Of a stretch of DNA of 64,000 nucleotides, positions 35,061-48,500 are shown piece after piece. Position 1 is the first letter of the stretch; each line of letters starts with the position of its first letter. This stretch comes from Rhabditophanes sp. KR3021 (lineage: Eukaryota; Nematoda; Chromadorea; Rhabditida; Alloionematidae). The stretch spans positions 3,472,001-3,536,000 of the forward strand of contig CAUJLY010000003.1 in assembly GCA_963281155.1 (NCBI GenBank). Reading direction: 5' to 3'. The translations under genes were made by a program, and so were the position numbers. Under the pieces are notes generated by a model. That model did not search any database. It saw nothing but the letters and a program-made list of their open reading frames with translations, and was not told where the DNA came from.

Positions 35061-36537
35061 ATCAAGGCCCAGCCAAATGTTGCATTTGATTCGAACAAAT
35101 CATTATCTACTGGTTTTTTCAAAAATATAAAAGTTATATGTTTCATCTCAAGAATTTTTAAACTTAGAAATTATTGGTGGCATGTTATTCATTTTTGCAT
35201 TGATAATGATTTTTTAAATAACCAATCGTAGTATATTGAGTTAGACGACAATAAATATTTTATAATTAAAATACAATCAGTTTGATTAAATTTGAATACC
35301 TAAATTTTAAATCACATCATAATATATAGAAATCAGGGGAAGCATATTTTATGACGTTTTTGCTATTGTACTTTACAAAAGTCGTCATTGTATGCATATT
35401 TTAAAATATTAGTCTGAAGCGTAATTTTAATCTTCTCAGTTTGTTTTATGAAAGACCATAATAGTTATTGTTTGTGAAAACATAAAGAGTAAACAAAATC
35501 AAAGTGACGTTGATGACCAAAAATACATTAGTCATATTTAATCATAAAAGTGATTATTCTCATCTCCTAGAGTGATTGAAATATAATCTATCTCAGGTAG
35601 TCGAATCTCCAGTCAGATGTTTTATAGTGTTGTATAATGATTGCATGTCAACTTTTATGTAATTGAATAATTACGACGGAATTGAAATTCAATATCTCAT
35701 TGAAGTAACAAATTGTTAGCATTTGTAAAAAGGTAAAATTGTGTTTTTTAAATATTATATTTCTACATACCACGCAATTTTGGAAAAAATATCTAAAATT
35801 GAATGAATAAAAAAGTGAGTTATGATTATGCAAGTTAAGATACGCAATATTGTTTTACCTAAAAATAGTTGTGTTAAGTATGTGGATGAATAAAAAAGAT
35901 GTGAATAAATAGTAAATATGAGCGTTGCTTTTATACACTAAAATGTCAATACAAAAAAAGAAATGAATACTCGTTCTTCAAAAATATTTTTTCTTTTTTA
36001 GCAATATTCTGTTCGTTCATAAATCAAATCCAAAAATACATATTCCACGCGTTTTAATTAACTGTAATTGTCAAATTGATCTAATAATAATTGATTCACA
36101 TACTCTTAATCATGGAAACTTCCGGCGCAACTAATACAGACACCCCATGCTCTCCACTTGTTTGTACTCTTAAGATGATCTGATTAGTTTCCGGTAAACA
36201 TATACAACGTACTAAAAATAGAAATAACAACAAATGACGCGCAAACAAATTTACATCAAAATGATGGAATAGAGTGATTCCTTACACACGAAACCTGTTT
36301 CGGAAGATATCAGTATGTGAATGTAGTGTATGACTGTGTAAACTCAACGTGCGATTGCATTAATTGGCTAAACATTAATATTCGTGAGAGAGATTTATGT
36401 TGCCTTAATTTGGTAAAGCACACGGGATGATTGATTATACATTGTATTTGTATGAGACAGCCTCTCAAAAATTGTGCTGAACTATATAAAAGCTTTCTGA
36501 AACGTCCTAAACACATATTATCTTTATTATTTTAATA
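35061..36537. other. Gene-free interval
   Basis: About 1.5 kb. A polyadenylation signal for the LITAF gene lies at 35250-35255 (AATAAA). The remainder is AT-rich with no convincing gene, RNA or repeat; a 68-codon minus-strand frame near 36310-36516 lacks any recognisable feature. Confidence 0.5.
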
Positions 36538-36561
36538 GAAGCTTATTTGGGTAGAAGCAAT

Positions 36562-38148
36562 ATGATCAAATCAAGCGATAAAACTTTCGATAATGCCGGC
36601 AGTGACTGGAAGTCAATTTACATTATTTCTTTGTTTTCCCTCCTCGATGCCATTCAATACTCATTTGTTACATGGTCGCTCTATAACTTTGTGCAATCGC
36701 TCGATTCCACGATTTCCCCACAATTTATTGGTGTAATTTTGGGAACTTCGGGTGTAGGCGAAGCTTTATCTGCTATAGCATTAGGATACTGGACAAATAA
36801 AATTGGCAGAGTTAATCCACCAATAATTGCCTCAATTTTATTAAGTATGGCAGGAAATGGTCTTTACATATTTTTGAGCAAATTCCCAACCTTTATGATG
36901 CCTATATTCCTGCTTTTGTCTCGTTTTCTCGCAGGAGCGGGAACAGGAAACAGGGCATCATACTTGGCTTATACAGGATCAGCCAGTACTGAAACTGATA
37001 GAACCAAAGCAATGGCATTGGCAGGTGGAAGTTGTCTAATTGGTCTAACTATCGGCCCTTCTATACAAGGCCTTTTTACTTTTATCGGAAAAGAAGGCTA
37101 TGACATGGGAATTTTTACTGTTTCAATGTATACTGCTCCAGCATTCTTGGGAATCATAATTAATGCTCTATCAATCATTTATCTTCACGCCTTCCTAGAT
37201 GATAGACTTGATGATGACGAAGTTGCACATGACACTCAAAGCATGCTTGGTTCATCTGGATCTGAAAGTCATATCGATGAATATGACCATCATTGTGACT
37301 TTGAGAAGCCAATTACAAAAATGTCAAATGAATCAAAGATGAATGTATTTGCTGTAGTTGTTTGTATGCTGACCAGAGCTGTCAGAATGTTGGTGACCGC
37401 AAATGTAGAATCAATTGGCTCACCATACTCTCAGATCATGTTCAATTTGGATGAAATACAAAGTTATACAATACAGTAGTATTGTGCAGGCAATAGTTGG
37501 AGCATTAACTGTCTTTATGTTAGTTATATATGCAGCCACAAATTATAGTAAGATGTAGGTTCCCATTATTCTTGTTACTTGTTTATTAATACATTTGCTA
37601 TTTTTAGTATCAGTGAACGAATGAATTGCGTAATTGGATTATTTGGGTTGCTAGTCTTTCACCTAATCACTATGCCATGGCCATTCCTTACAGGCTCGGT
37701 AGATTGTTCAAAGTTTGTTGACGCTCAAGGTGTTTCAAAATACGAGTGGTGTGCTGATTTAAAACCTGTCAACAAATGGGTGTATTACTCTAGCTATTCA
37801 TTTATTTTTGGCATTGGGTTGCCTCTACTTAACAATTCATTGCAGTCATTGTACAGTCTAGTCCTTGGATCCGGAAGACAAGGAACATTGCAAGGCATCA
37901 ATCAAGCTGTAGGATCAATGTCCAGAATTTTTGCTCCAATCGTGATCTCCACATTGTTTAATAAATATGGTGTAAAGGCGACATGGACCTTGGAAATCAC
38001 CATGCTTATGCTATTTCTTATCACATGGGCTATCTTTTACAGAAAGATGTGTGTTGTTAAGGAATCTGGCAATTCATATAAAATTTATTCAATCGAAAGT
38101 GCTCAGGGAAGCGTTAAAAGGAAGATTGAACAAATACGGTACAACTAG
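36562..38148 (+). CDS. MFSD8: MFSD8/CLN7-like major facilitator transporter, with one frame break
   Basis: Exon 1, 36562-37554, and exon 2, 37608-38148. MFSD8 is a lysosomal 12-span transporter of the major facilitator superfamily. Recognisable parts: span 1 (SIYIISLFSLLDAIQYSF), the MFS loop 2-3 region GYWTNKIGRVNP, RFLAGAGTGNRASYLAY of span 4, a long acidic central loop (LDDDEVAHDTQ), and in the second half SKIISERMN followed by GLPLLNNSLQSLYS and RQGTLQGINQAVGSMSRI. The frame stops with TAG at about 37474. Reading on one nucleotide later restores span 7 (YSSIVQAIVGALTVFML), and only then are the phases of the next splice junction correct. With one base removed the product is 510 residues. 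Sequencing or assembly error, or a recent mutation, is likely. An acceptor lies 23 nt before the ATG. Confidence 0.88.
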
Positions 38149-40204
38149 TTATCTCAAATATGGTAATATACTTATTATATAATGAAATTCTTCACAAACG
38201 ACGGGTTGCTTGTGATATTAATAATCGAGTCTGTAAAACTTATTACGGAAAACGTTATAACTTTAACAATATTTTCTATTTTTAGTATTAATGTTTTAAT
38301 AAATATATTTTATCATCAATTCATTTTTTGTAAAAAAGTTGCTGTATTTAAAAAATCACATGTTACAGTTATTCTTGCTGGTATAATCAATGTTTTCTGA
38401 ATCGTACCATTAACGATTTAAGAAATTGATAAATAGTACTTGTTTCATTTATTTTTATTGACTTGAATAAAATATTTATAAATCGACTTTGAGAATGTCA
38501 ATTATAGACGAAAAATAATTCAAATTAATAAATATTGTTGCTTGTTGTGTAAAACTTGTATCAAGATAGTTATGAAAATTGAATTGGAATTATGGTGATA
38601 CCAAGTTCTTATGTTTTCCATAAAATACTTGTAAAAATATCTAATTATACATACAATGGATAAAACTAAGATTTGGAAAATAATAAGAATGTGTAATACG
38701 ATGTCTTTTGAAGATGTCATTTTTTTGAGAATAAAAACTAATTACCGGATACAATGAGTATTTGATTAGTTGTACGTGAAAATATTAAGTATTTGTAGTT
38801 TTTTAACAAAAAAGACCTTGGGTTATTCCAACAAATTATATACATTTTTGAATGCATCTGTTGAGGTCCACCCACTTGATCAGGTAAAAATATCAAAAAG
38901 GATCAACGAGAATCAAGTATAATTGCTAATTATCAAAAAATATCGTAGAATATTAAAAAAGTATCATGAAATATTAAAAAGAATCATGAGATATTAAAAA
39001 TAAATCAGGGAATATTAAAATTGAATCGTGAATGTAAGAATGAAGTTAGGAAATATTACAAAAGTATCAAAGAAAATCAAAAATTTATCAAAACGAGTAA
39101 ATGGAAAAGTCAAGCAATTTTAATATCTTTAATTAAGTGTAAATAGTTCTTTAGCAGGGCTTCTCTATATGTGATAATGATTTTTTTTAAATTTAATATC
39201 ATATATGATTAATAATGCTTATTTTTAAATTTAACACCAAATAAGCATAATTTAATTATTTTCATACAAAATATTCCCAAAACACCATTAAACAACAATT
39301 TTTTCCTAACAAAGCAGATAAAAATTCTTAAACAAAAGACAAGATAACAAAAACTTAAAATACAAACCAAACATTTTTATTCAATGCATACCTTTAATCT
39401 AAATTTTCATTAAAATACAAAATTAGCGCTTTATTTAATGATTTTGTAATTGATTAACTTCCACTACAATTACTATATGGCCGGTGTAGCTAAATGCACG
39501 TTCAATACCACTGGGGACACTGCTGTTTGCATACATTCATAAGAAGATGTTTAAAGCAATTACAATATCTTTAATTGAACTGATTATAATTTTGTCAGTA
39601 TATTAAAAGTTCCTACTAATTTCACCACAGTTTAGTGCTGCTTTTAATTACAAACTAAATATCATATTCCAAATAATTTATTATAACCTACGTATATGAA
39701 TAATAATTTATAAATATTAGGACAATCTTAAATATTTATGCGGAACTTTCATCAGCCTATCTTTTTTGATAATCCATATTATAGGTTGGCCATTCCGGTT
39801 GAACGGACATACAACCAAAATTCAAGGATGACTTTATATTTGAAAACTTTGATCTAGCCTATCATCTTTCCAGATTGACCAAAATAATAAGAGAACGTAT
39901 TTTCCGATTTCCCAATAAGCGTTACAAAATATCAGCTCCATAAACATACGAGATGATTATTATCTCGATTAACAAAATTCTCTAGCTGAATATTGAGTTG
40001 ACTCAGACGAATGCATTACCAGCATAGCTGAATGCGACATCATAACATATTAAATGCAATATTGACATATCATTCAGCAATATTTATACTCTTTGCAATT
40101 GTTAGAAAGGCCATAAATATGCATATTGGTTATTCATATTTGATCCTTTATTTATGCTATTTAATATATACTATTTGATAATAAAGTCAGTTAGTGTTTA
40201 CACA
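38149..40204. other. Gene-free interval with a degenerate repeat
   Basis: AT-rich, about 2 kb. It contains the repeat block at 38936-39060 described separately. Frames at 38182 and 38520 are AT-biased and lack support. No gene recognised until the small frame at 40205. Confidence 0.5.
38936..39060. repeat. Degenerate tandem repeat, about 22-bp unit
   Basis: About five imperfect copies of a unit like ATCATGAAATATTAAAAA run in series (with ATCGTAGAATATT, ATCATGAGATATT, ATCAGGGAATATT, ATCGTGAATGTAAG). Intergenic, AT-rich and diverged. Confidence 0.65.
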
Positions 40205-40303
40205 ATGTTATTTATTATTTTTATGCCCATATTCTTACTGGTTCTCCTGATGATGCTCTTTGGGCTCATTAACAATAATATTCAAATTAATACAAGTAAA
40301 TGA
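40205..40303 (+). CDS. Possible hydrophobic micropeptide, 32 aa
   Basis: An ATG-started frame of 32 residues is almost entirely one membrane helix (IFMPIFLLVLLMMLFGLI) with a polar tail ending in NTSK. Short membrane peptides of this form (OST4, sarcolamban-like) exist in animals, but no specific family match is seen. The frame could be chance in AT-rich DNA, although Met/Leu/Val-rich helices with G/C-containing codons are less expected from random sequence. It is convergent with the P-loop gene that ends at 40392. Confidence 0.3.
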   Translation: MLFIIFMPIFLLVLLMMLFGLINNNIQINTSK

Positions 40304-40391
40304 GCATACGATTTCGATAAAATATGATAATTGAAATTAAAAAAACGGAAAATGAAAGTTTATTGGAAACCAAAAATGTTCTGAATCATAG

Positions 40392-42095
40392 TTAGAAAAG
40401 AATTTGGTAATAATCATTTCCAAATAAATCTCGTACAAAAGCACCGTTTTCCTCAATATTTATATTTTTACCGATACAAAGTTTTTGACAATTAAGTTGG
40501 TCAATATAGTAGGTAACAAATACCTTTAAATTATTTCTGAGATTTTCATAAGAGACCGTTCTTGTTCCATCGTAAGCAAAGTATTTGACATTTGGAAAGT
40601 GCATTCTGTAAGGCAGTTCAAAAATCTTGTTCAAACTCGAACATGGAAGTATTAAAACATCAGCGTTAATGATAGCTTCTGTCATTTCTAGTACATTTAC
40701 TTGATCCGTTATTTTGATTACTGAAACATCATCTTTCATTGCCAACTTAAACATTCCTTCAGCGTCATCTGTTTCCTTCCTTGTTTCAGTTACATACAAA
40801 ACTTTGGCATTGGCATTAATTTGCAGTTGTACAATTCCTGAATTGGTAAACGTGGTATATTTGACATTCCTTTTGATTACATCAGGATCTAGAATATATG
40901 ATAAAAATTATATTGACAAGCAACTTACTGCGTTCAAAATACAGACCCATTGCCAGAATCAAAGCTGAGGTTTTGCCAGTATTAGGAAACCCAAGTAAGT
41001 AAATATTTTCAGTGATATTTAATATGTTAGAAATTAAAATATTTTGATTTTCAGTTACTTTGTCCCATTTAAATTTTCGTTTTCCAAATTCCATAAACTC
41101 AATTGCATCCTTTGCGAGCAAACCATCTTTGATAATCGGAACTTTTACTATATCTTTTTCAGTTTCAAGTTGGACATTTGCCTCTTGCTTTTTGCATGTC
41201 TCATCTAAATTCTGGTCTGTACTGGGTAGTACAGTCGATTCTTCAAACTCTCTAAATTCATTTACTATGTCATTAATGGTTAATAATTTAATATCCTTGA
41301 TATCGTTGGCTCTTAAATAGTCGATTTTTTCCGCGTTTCCAATGCTCAAATTATCTAGATTTAAACTGACAAGTGCCATAGTATTGTCAATTGCTCCCAC
41401 ATTCTCCACTAGAAACTGTCTAAACGGATGGAAAATGTAATCAAGATGTGTAGTAAAAGATAACAATTCGTCTTTCCTTTCATTCAATGAAAATTTAGCC
41501 CATTTTTCAACGATTGGAAATGCTTCATTGACATTGTTTTTGGCCATAAAATCACTGTCAAAAATATCAACCAATCGCTTAATAGATAAGACATTGAAGC
41601 AATCTTTTTTGTTTAAATACTGAAAATATATTAGTCTTATTAAACATCCAAAAAAGTTACCTTAAAGTGTTCTTGAATGCTTTTCTTAGTTTCAAGATAA
41701 AGTTTTTTGTAAACATTTTGCTCTATTAGGTCAAATAGGCAAATCAAACTGTCACGATTTTCTTCAGCTTTTTGCCATTCTACTAAGTTATTTTCCAAGT
41801 TATCAATTTTGATTTCAACGTCCACTTTAATTAAAGATCCAATGTTTTCCATTGACAACTGGAATTCTTCATTCCTTAGAACATAATCAATGTATATTAA
41901 AAAATCATCCGATTCTAGTGTTGGAAATTCGTATAAGATGTTAGGGTGTCTGAATCTGTCGTAAGATACTTTTGACTCATAGGTGCCAGAGATATAGGTG
42001 CTTTTATCAATAATGTCACATAAAAGCTCTTTGTGTTCCCCATCCTTTAATTCAAATTTGACAGGGCGATTCAAAATTGGTGTTAAATTACACAT
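40392..42095 (-). CDS. Uncharacterised P-loop NTPase-like protein, 540 aa
   Basis: Three exons, 42095-41661, 41619-40929 and 40888-40392, all GT-AG and in phase. The first half is helical and acidic without a recognised domain. A Walker A motif G-F-P-N-T-G-K-T-S lies in YLLGFPNTGKTSALILAM at about residue 365, preceded by a 'WDKVTENQNIL' segment as in helicase-type P-loop proteins. After it come short beta-strand-like stretches (AKVLYVTETRKETDDAEG; INADVLILPCSSLNKIF) that could be Walker B or later motifs, and FAYDGTRTVSYENLRNN near the end. No DEAD/DExx box is visible. It might be a diverged superfamily 1 helicase core or another P-loop class. A TTTCAG acceptor lies 34 nt before the ATG at 42095. 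The frame extends to an upstream TTG but no ATG. Confidence 0.75.
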
Positions 42096-42531
42096 GTTTG
42101 GAGTAGGTATTAAATATTTAGTATGTAAGCTGAAATATAAGCTAGATGACTTTACCAATCCTTAGATTGATCTTTCTTTGTAAAGCACTATAAGATTGGA
42201 CTTTGTTTTATTGTCATCAACACTTTTATCGTAGCTCAATCATATTCAAAACATGCGCGAATTTATTAAGTAATTAAAATAAGTGTTCAGTAAACTAATT
42301 AACATATTAAGATCACATTAAATCTTAAAATTGTAAACTTATATAACAAAAATAAAAATTTGCATATGTACAATAGGTTATATAAATAATAATCAAGCAG
42401 GGAAGTTCCTATAATCTTGAAAAGAACATAACATTTATATCAAATAAACGTGTTTCCAATAGCGTATATGTTTGCTTTCATTATAATCATGCCTTGTCAA
42501 GGTTTTTTACTATCAATTATCGGCATATGTC
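42096..42531. other. Divergent promoter region
   Basis: 436 bp between the P-loop gene (-) and PIGO (+). AT-rich; no TATA box is clear and no other feature is seen. Confidence 0.5.
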
Positions 42532-45216
42532 ATGTATCACGCTAAGTTCGAATGGGTTATTAAATGGATATTCTTATTATTATGCTATGGTTCTGCTATA
42601 TTCATTTTTCAAGAAGGTTTTTTGCTCAAGAAAACGTCTCTCTCTTATCATTCAAAGTGCGAAGATTTTCCCAGTCAACGAGGTGTCTGTTGGAACAAGC
42701 CTAAATATGAAAAAGCTATCCTGATTGTTATAGATGCTCTTAGATTCGATTTCATCGATCCTTCGAATAAAATTGTAACGCCGTATACTGGAAAATTGAG
42801 TATTGTAGGAGAACTGCTCAGAAAGGAACCACAAAATACATTAGTTTCTAAGTTTATCGCCGATCCTCCAACCACTACTCTCCAAAGATTGAAGGGATTA
42901 ACGACCGGATCACTTCCTACGTTTATTGAAATGGCAAACAATTTTGATGCTTCATCAATCGACGAAGACAACTTGATTGATCAGTTAGTTAGTGTTGGCA
43001 AGAACGTGACTTTCATGGGAGATGATACATGGTAAATTAAACACAAAATAAACTCCCTTCGAGCATCTTTTAGGACATCTCTATTTAACGGAAAATTCAA
43101 CAAACAATATCCTGCACCCTCATTTGATGTCCAAGATTTGGACACAGTCGATAATATGGTTCTGGATCATTTATTTGAAGAAATACAAGCAAATGATTCT
43201 ACCTTATTAATTGGTCATTTTCTAGGAGTTGATCATTGTGGGCACCGTTTTGGACCGAATAACAGGAAGATGTCGGAAAAGTTAAGTCAAATGAACGAAG
43301 CTCTCAAAAAAGTGATTAAGATGATAGATAATGAAACATTATTAATAGTATTGGGTGATCACGGAATGAGTCTAAAGGGAGACCACGGAGGAGACAGTGA
43401 AAATGAAGTAACAGCCGGATTTTTTGCATACTCAAAAAAACAGTTGGTTTATGGAGAACGATTACTTGAGTTCAGTCAAATTGATTTTGTCCCTACACTA
43501 TCTTTCTTACTTGGCATCCCAGTTCCTTTTACAAATATTGGAATTGTTATTAGGACATTCTTTACAGATTCTGAATTGCTAAATGTTCTTCAATTAAACG
43601 CAGCTCAGGTGATTCGATTAATCACAGCATATGGTCGAGAAGATACAGATATTACTACCAATTTTCAAACTATCCTGAGAGAGTATAATTTTGGACTTGA
43701 TGATGAACACGACTCCTACTACCACATTCTATTGAATGTTCAAAATCAGTTGCGAAGCATTTGGGTTGAATTTGATTATTCATTAATGTTCATTGGTATA
43801 CTTGCTTTGGCAGACACCATTTTGTTTCAAGCTAATTATTTTGACTCCTCAACTTCAATGGCGTATGGTATTTTTAGATCGGGAATCTTATTGCTCTTGT
43901 TATCACTGATAGCTGCTCCAAAAACAGCCATTGCAACTGAGTGTCTAAAACTGGTACTACCATTTAGTGTACTATTTTTGACTTTTAGATTGATATCCAA
44001 AAATGTCCTCAAAATATACCATATTAATGTCAATATAGTATTATTTGCCACCTTAATACTTGTTCATTGTCTTTCTATGTTTTCCAATAGTTTCATAATC
44101 AATGAAAGTAATATTCTGAGTTTTATTTTGCGTCTGCTTGTATTCATACTAGCTCTGCAGTCAATTTTATTTCAATATACCCTAAAAAAGACAGTTTTCT
44201 CAAATGTATTATTTATGATATTAGTAGTTTCTATTTCTACTATGGTCGCTTCATCCTTACATATTTGTCGAGATGAAGTTCAAGATTGTAAAAATTCCTT
44301 TTTTGTTAATACTATCGCCATGAGTACTGATTCCCAAAATTTGTTAAAACTATCTGTTGGAATTAGTTTTCTATTTTTTGTAAATTATTATATTAGTAAA
44401 TCTCGACCTATTTCGAATGACGAGATTACGCTCATCATTTAATTCTATCTCTTATATTATTTGTGGGTGTATTTCATTTCACTGGATTCTGAGAACATTT
44501 AGTTTCAGTCAAAATCCAAATATGGAACTTGCCATTCTATATGTTCCCATGTTTGTACATATCGTTTTTATTTTTTTCACAACTATATCTTTATGTTTCT
44601 TTGACTTAGAATCATTTTCAACAATGTTGTTCCATGGAATAATTTTAGAATCGGCCTTAATTTTAGGGCAAAATAGTGGTTTAGCCTTATTTTGCTTACT
44701 TGTTTTATCAATATATTTCTTTGTTTTTATTATCAATGATCACACTTTATATTCGTTTCATTTATATTTTGTCATTTCATACGGATTTTATTTATTTTCT
44801 AACTTGCCAACAATCACTTCTATTCCATGGTTAGCCGCTTTTGTAGGCATACCTGGAAATTTCCCTATTATATTTGTACCCCAATTGCTGGTGATAATTC
44901 ATCTTTTTGGAGCTAACTTTATTGTTTCTGCTTTTGTGTTTGCGAAAGCATGTCAAGATAATTTCATGTATAAAGTGCCTTCAACTCTTACTTTACTATT
45001 TGCAATCAAGGTGAGTAAATATAATTTAGAGAATTTATATTTCATCATTTATTTCAGATGCTGTTTATATGTATTATGTGTGTGATACATCGAAGGCATT
45101 TAATGGTATTCAAGATATTTGCCCCTAAATTTATCTTTGAAGGTGTCAGCTTCATATCATTTGTTACGATGTCAACCATTTTAGCAGCCATACATTATCT
45201 TAAAAAGCGCAATTAA
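42532..45216 (+). CDS. PIGO: GPI ethanolamine phosphate transferase 3 (PIGO), with one frame break
   Basis: Exons 42532-43031, 43074-45010 and 45058-45216. PIGO transfers ethanolamine phosphate to the third mannose of GPI anchors in the ER. An amino-terminal span precedes the alkaline-phosphatase-type luminal domain: metal site VIDALRFDF; nucleophile region PPTTTLQRLKGLTTGSLPTF; GHFLGVDHCGHRFGP; and VLGDHGMSLKGDHGG. Many hydrophobic spans follow. The last exon has the family signature HRRHLMVFKIFAPKFIFEGV, strongly supporting the identification. The frame ends at TAA 44440-44442; the rest of the membrane domain lies in the next frame (from about 44417), a 1-nt shift with no usable intron. Apart from this the gene looks intact. 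Confidence 0.94.
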
Positions 45217-45552
45217 ATAGGCCTGTTACTACCAATTTTCTGCTGGCATTTCATATATTTCAATGAAAAAGACTTGGATCAATGGAACCATTAAAAGAAT
45301 CACATAAACTATTTTGTTGTTGTCGGATACACCCTCACCAAATTGATGCTCCTTCCCTTGTATCTCTATTCCATCAATGTTGTCTTACGACGTCTTTATG
45401 TGTAATATGCAATTTGATAACGTAATAAAGTTAGTTCTCTGTATCTTGTCCAAAAGTTATTAGATTTGTTTATATTTAAAAATGAATTTGGTTTGGATCC
45501 ATTTATTTCTTTATTTAATTTTGATGTTTAATTTAATTTTTGGACTTTATAG
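45217..45552. other. Short PIGO-NBAS spacer
   Basis: 336 bp between two plus-strand genes, with AATAAA at 45424-45429 (the likely PIGO polyadenylation signal) and the NBAS acceptor at its right end. Confidence 0.5.
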
Positions 45553-45554
45553 TA

Positions 45555-48500
45555 ATGGATAAGCCTATAAAGGAAATATGTTCATCTCAGAGTTGGAGTC
45601 TTTCAACAGCACTTATAGACCAGCAAAATGATGCTGTTGTCGATGAAGCCTTGGTATTTGCGTTGCCTTTTGTTGTCAAAAATCCGTTCAAAATAAGTGT
45701 TGCGAAATGGTCAAACTGCATCGTTACAGTTACTCCTGAACGTATCCTAAGAATAAATGTCCCCAGAGATGAGAAAACTATTTTAAAATCACATATCAAA
45801 TTAAAGCCCGATATTCTCCACGATCAAGCTATTTTGCAATACTCTGACTCTGGTCATTTAATTTTTCTTACACGAGCTTTTGGTTTTCTGGACATATTCG
45901 ATAAAGATGGGGTTTTCCTAAACACTTTGAAATTAAGTGAAACTATGACTAATATCTTTGATTCAATCAATTGCATCCAATCTATCGTAGCGGAAAACGC
46001 AGACTACATTGATAAGCTCTACATGCTACAATCTAATGGTCTTTTTACTTGTTCACATATTTCAATTGACGGTTCAGCAGAATATATTTTCAGCATGGAT
46101 GTCAATGCCACTGGATATATCAACAGCTTTGTGATTTTGCCCAAATTTAATTTATTAGTCACATCTTCTCCCATAGTGATTGGAAAAGAAATTGGAAGTG
46201 ATGCTTATGATTATGGAATCAGTGTGTATAGAGGATTATCAGAGGAAAGTCATGCATTCAAATTGTTTAGAGAAAGTTCGGGTATTGCTGGTAAGGTTGA
46301 TGCGTTTGTTGGGTTATTTAGCGGAATAAAGAAAATGTGCTCGGTTATTTCATTTTCTGTGAATCTTGAAAATACAATGATGGCTTTTCTTTTGTCAAAT
46401 GGCCAAGTATTTATCGCAGATTTGCCTTCTATGAAAATTCGCCAACTGTTGGATCCTGCAGATTGTTTTAAGACAAATGAAACATTTTTTAAAGTCGGTT
46501 GGAATATGGGAGATGAAATAAATTTATTGACTAGTACTGGTGATTTGTATCAAGACCATTTTGACCAGTTTATTGAAAATGTTATAAAAGGGGAATCAAA
46601 GTTAAGTCTTAAGAATTGCCTGAATATAAATGGCGTTTGTGATGGAATTGTTAGTTGCTTTGAAGGTGTGGATGGGCAGGATTTTTATCCTCTTAACAGA
46701 GACGTGGTAAATCCAAATGTTTCGTTCTTCTTCTTAATATTCAGCTGGGTATTCTTGATTTACCAAAAAATGTACTTGATGGCCTTTAGTTACTTGAAAA
46801 AAGATATAAATCAAATGAAACATCAATATAAACACAAGAAAATTAATTTAGCTGTGAAAACAATTAAAAATACTACATTTGAAGTATACCTCAAGAAATT
46901 GCTTGCCCAGAAAGATTATGCTAAGGCTAAAGAAATTGCAAAAGATCAAGAATGGTTTGATTTGGACAATATTAACAAACTTCAATGGTCTGAAGCGAAA
47001 AAAGCTGACATGGATTCAATCCAAATTTTGCGTGATACTCAAGATAAGGAATGGGTTGTGCTGGAATGTATGAAATGTACCTTTAACGACATTAACTTCC
47101 AAGAACAATTACTCCTTATTTGCATGGAGGAGAAGGATAAATTAGATGATAAACTCAAATTTGGAATTGAACATCATAGTGCTATCTTTGAAATATGTAA
47201 AGAAATTGGACCTCAATTCTACAACAAATCAAAAAACACGAGTATGCTTAAATTGGGGATAGAATTACTACGAAAGCAGCACTTCGAGTTATTTAAATCA
47301 TTTGTGCAGAAGTATGAAAGTATTTTACATCCGTACATTCTAGTTATGCTAACATTCATACCTGAAGGTGTAAATGTAGAGCGTTACAGAGATTTATTAC
47401 CAAAAGTAAATGGGGAAGATACTACGTTATTTGAATATTTATTGAGCCCTAAATACAATGAAGTCTCAGAAAACGAGAAAAATCTAGTTGAAGAATCATG
47501 GATGGCAATAAGGAATCAAAAACTGTCCACATATATTGTTTATTTGGAAAATTCATATGACACATGCTTAACCTGGTTTATTGATAGAATTTTGTCAATT
47601 GATGAAACAACTGGCTTAGCAAATTATTCGCATTCATTAGCTAAAATTGGAAAAATGCACGGATTCAGTGAATTGGAAGAGTATATTGTTTTATGCCAAT
47701 ATTATTTAACTTATTTACTTGCGATTGAATGGAATTCTATCAACATCCCTCCAGTCTTTTATGATCATGGATAGCAGTTCGATTGGAGAATCTGTAATCA
47801 AAAGTATGAATGTGAATCAAATAATCGAAAAGATGGACATTCTTGTCAGTATTTTCAAATGGTTTGAATGTAGACATGAAAATTACAAAGTTAGTGATGA
47901 TATGACTTTTATTATGGATCATTATTCAAGAAACTCCCTCAAACCGCTTCATTATTTGTACGAGAATTACCCGGACTTATTAACCGTCGAAAATATTGCG
48001 AAATGCTTGTGTACATCTGGAATTAACGGAAAAGCTTTGATAGATGCGTGCAGAGATTTTTCAATGGATAAAAACGTTATTTCTGCATTGGTAGTATTTA
48101 ATCAACACGAGTTTAGACCTACTTTATCACAAGTAACCAGTGCCCAGGGTAAGGAAAACCGTGCCTGGAATTTAATGATGCTTTTTATCAAAAGTGCTGA
48201 TTGTAAAACTGCTTTAGAATGGGAAAGTCTGGTGAATGATATCTTTGACATAAGAAGTCTTCTTTTTATCAATATCCTGCCAGTTGAGAAGGTAAATAAG
48301 TTGTTGTTGGTGGAAATGCTCGACCTGATTGAATCAATTGATGCAATAAAAATTCCTATTGCATTGATCAAAGACAGACATGAAATTACAGATTGTGAAA
48401 TGGCTCAAATAATATTGGAGAAAAGCACGCATTTCTTGAATATGGCAATGCCTAATATTCATGACGAAAATTTATTCTTTACTAAGCAATTACTCATGCT

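Noticed and set aside
36310..36516. 68-codon minus-strand frame upstream of MFSD8
   Set aside because: No motif or splice signal; lies in the likely MFSD8 promoter region.
38182..38400. 72-codon hydrophobic frame after MFSD8
   Set aside because: Ile/Phe/Asn-rich composition typical of AT-rich random frames; no splice sites or motif.
37460..47774. Ultra-short introns (14-27 nt) as an explanation of the frame breaks
   Set aside because: No GT-AG pair of the required length (3n+1) spans the breaks in MFSD8, NBAS or PIGO, and confirmed introns in this window are 40 nt or longer.
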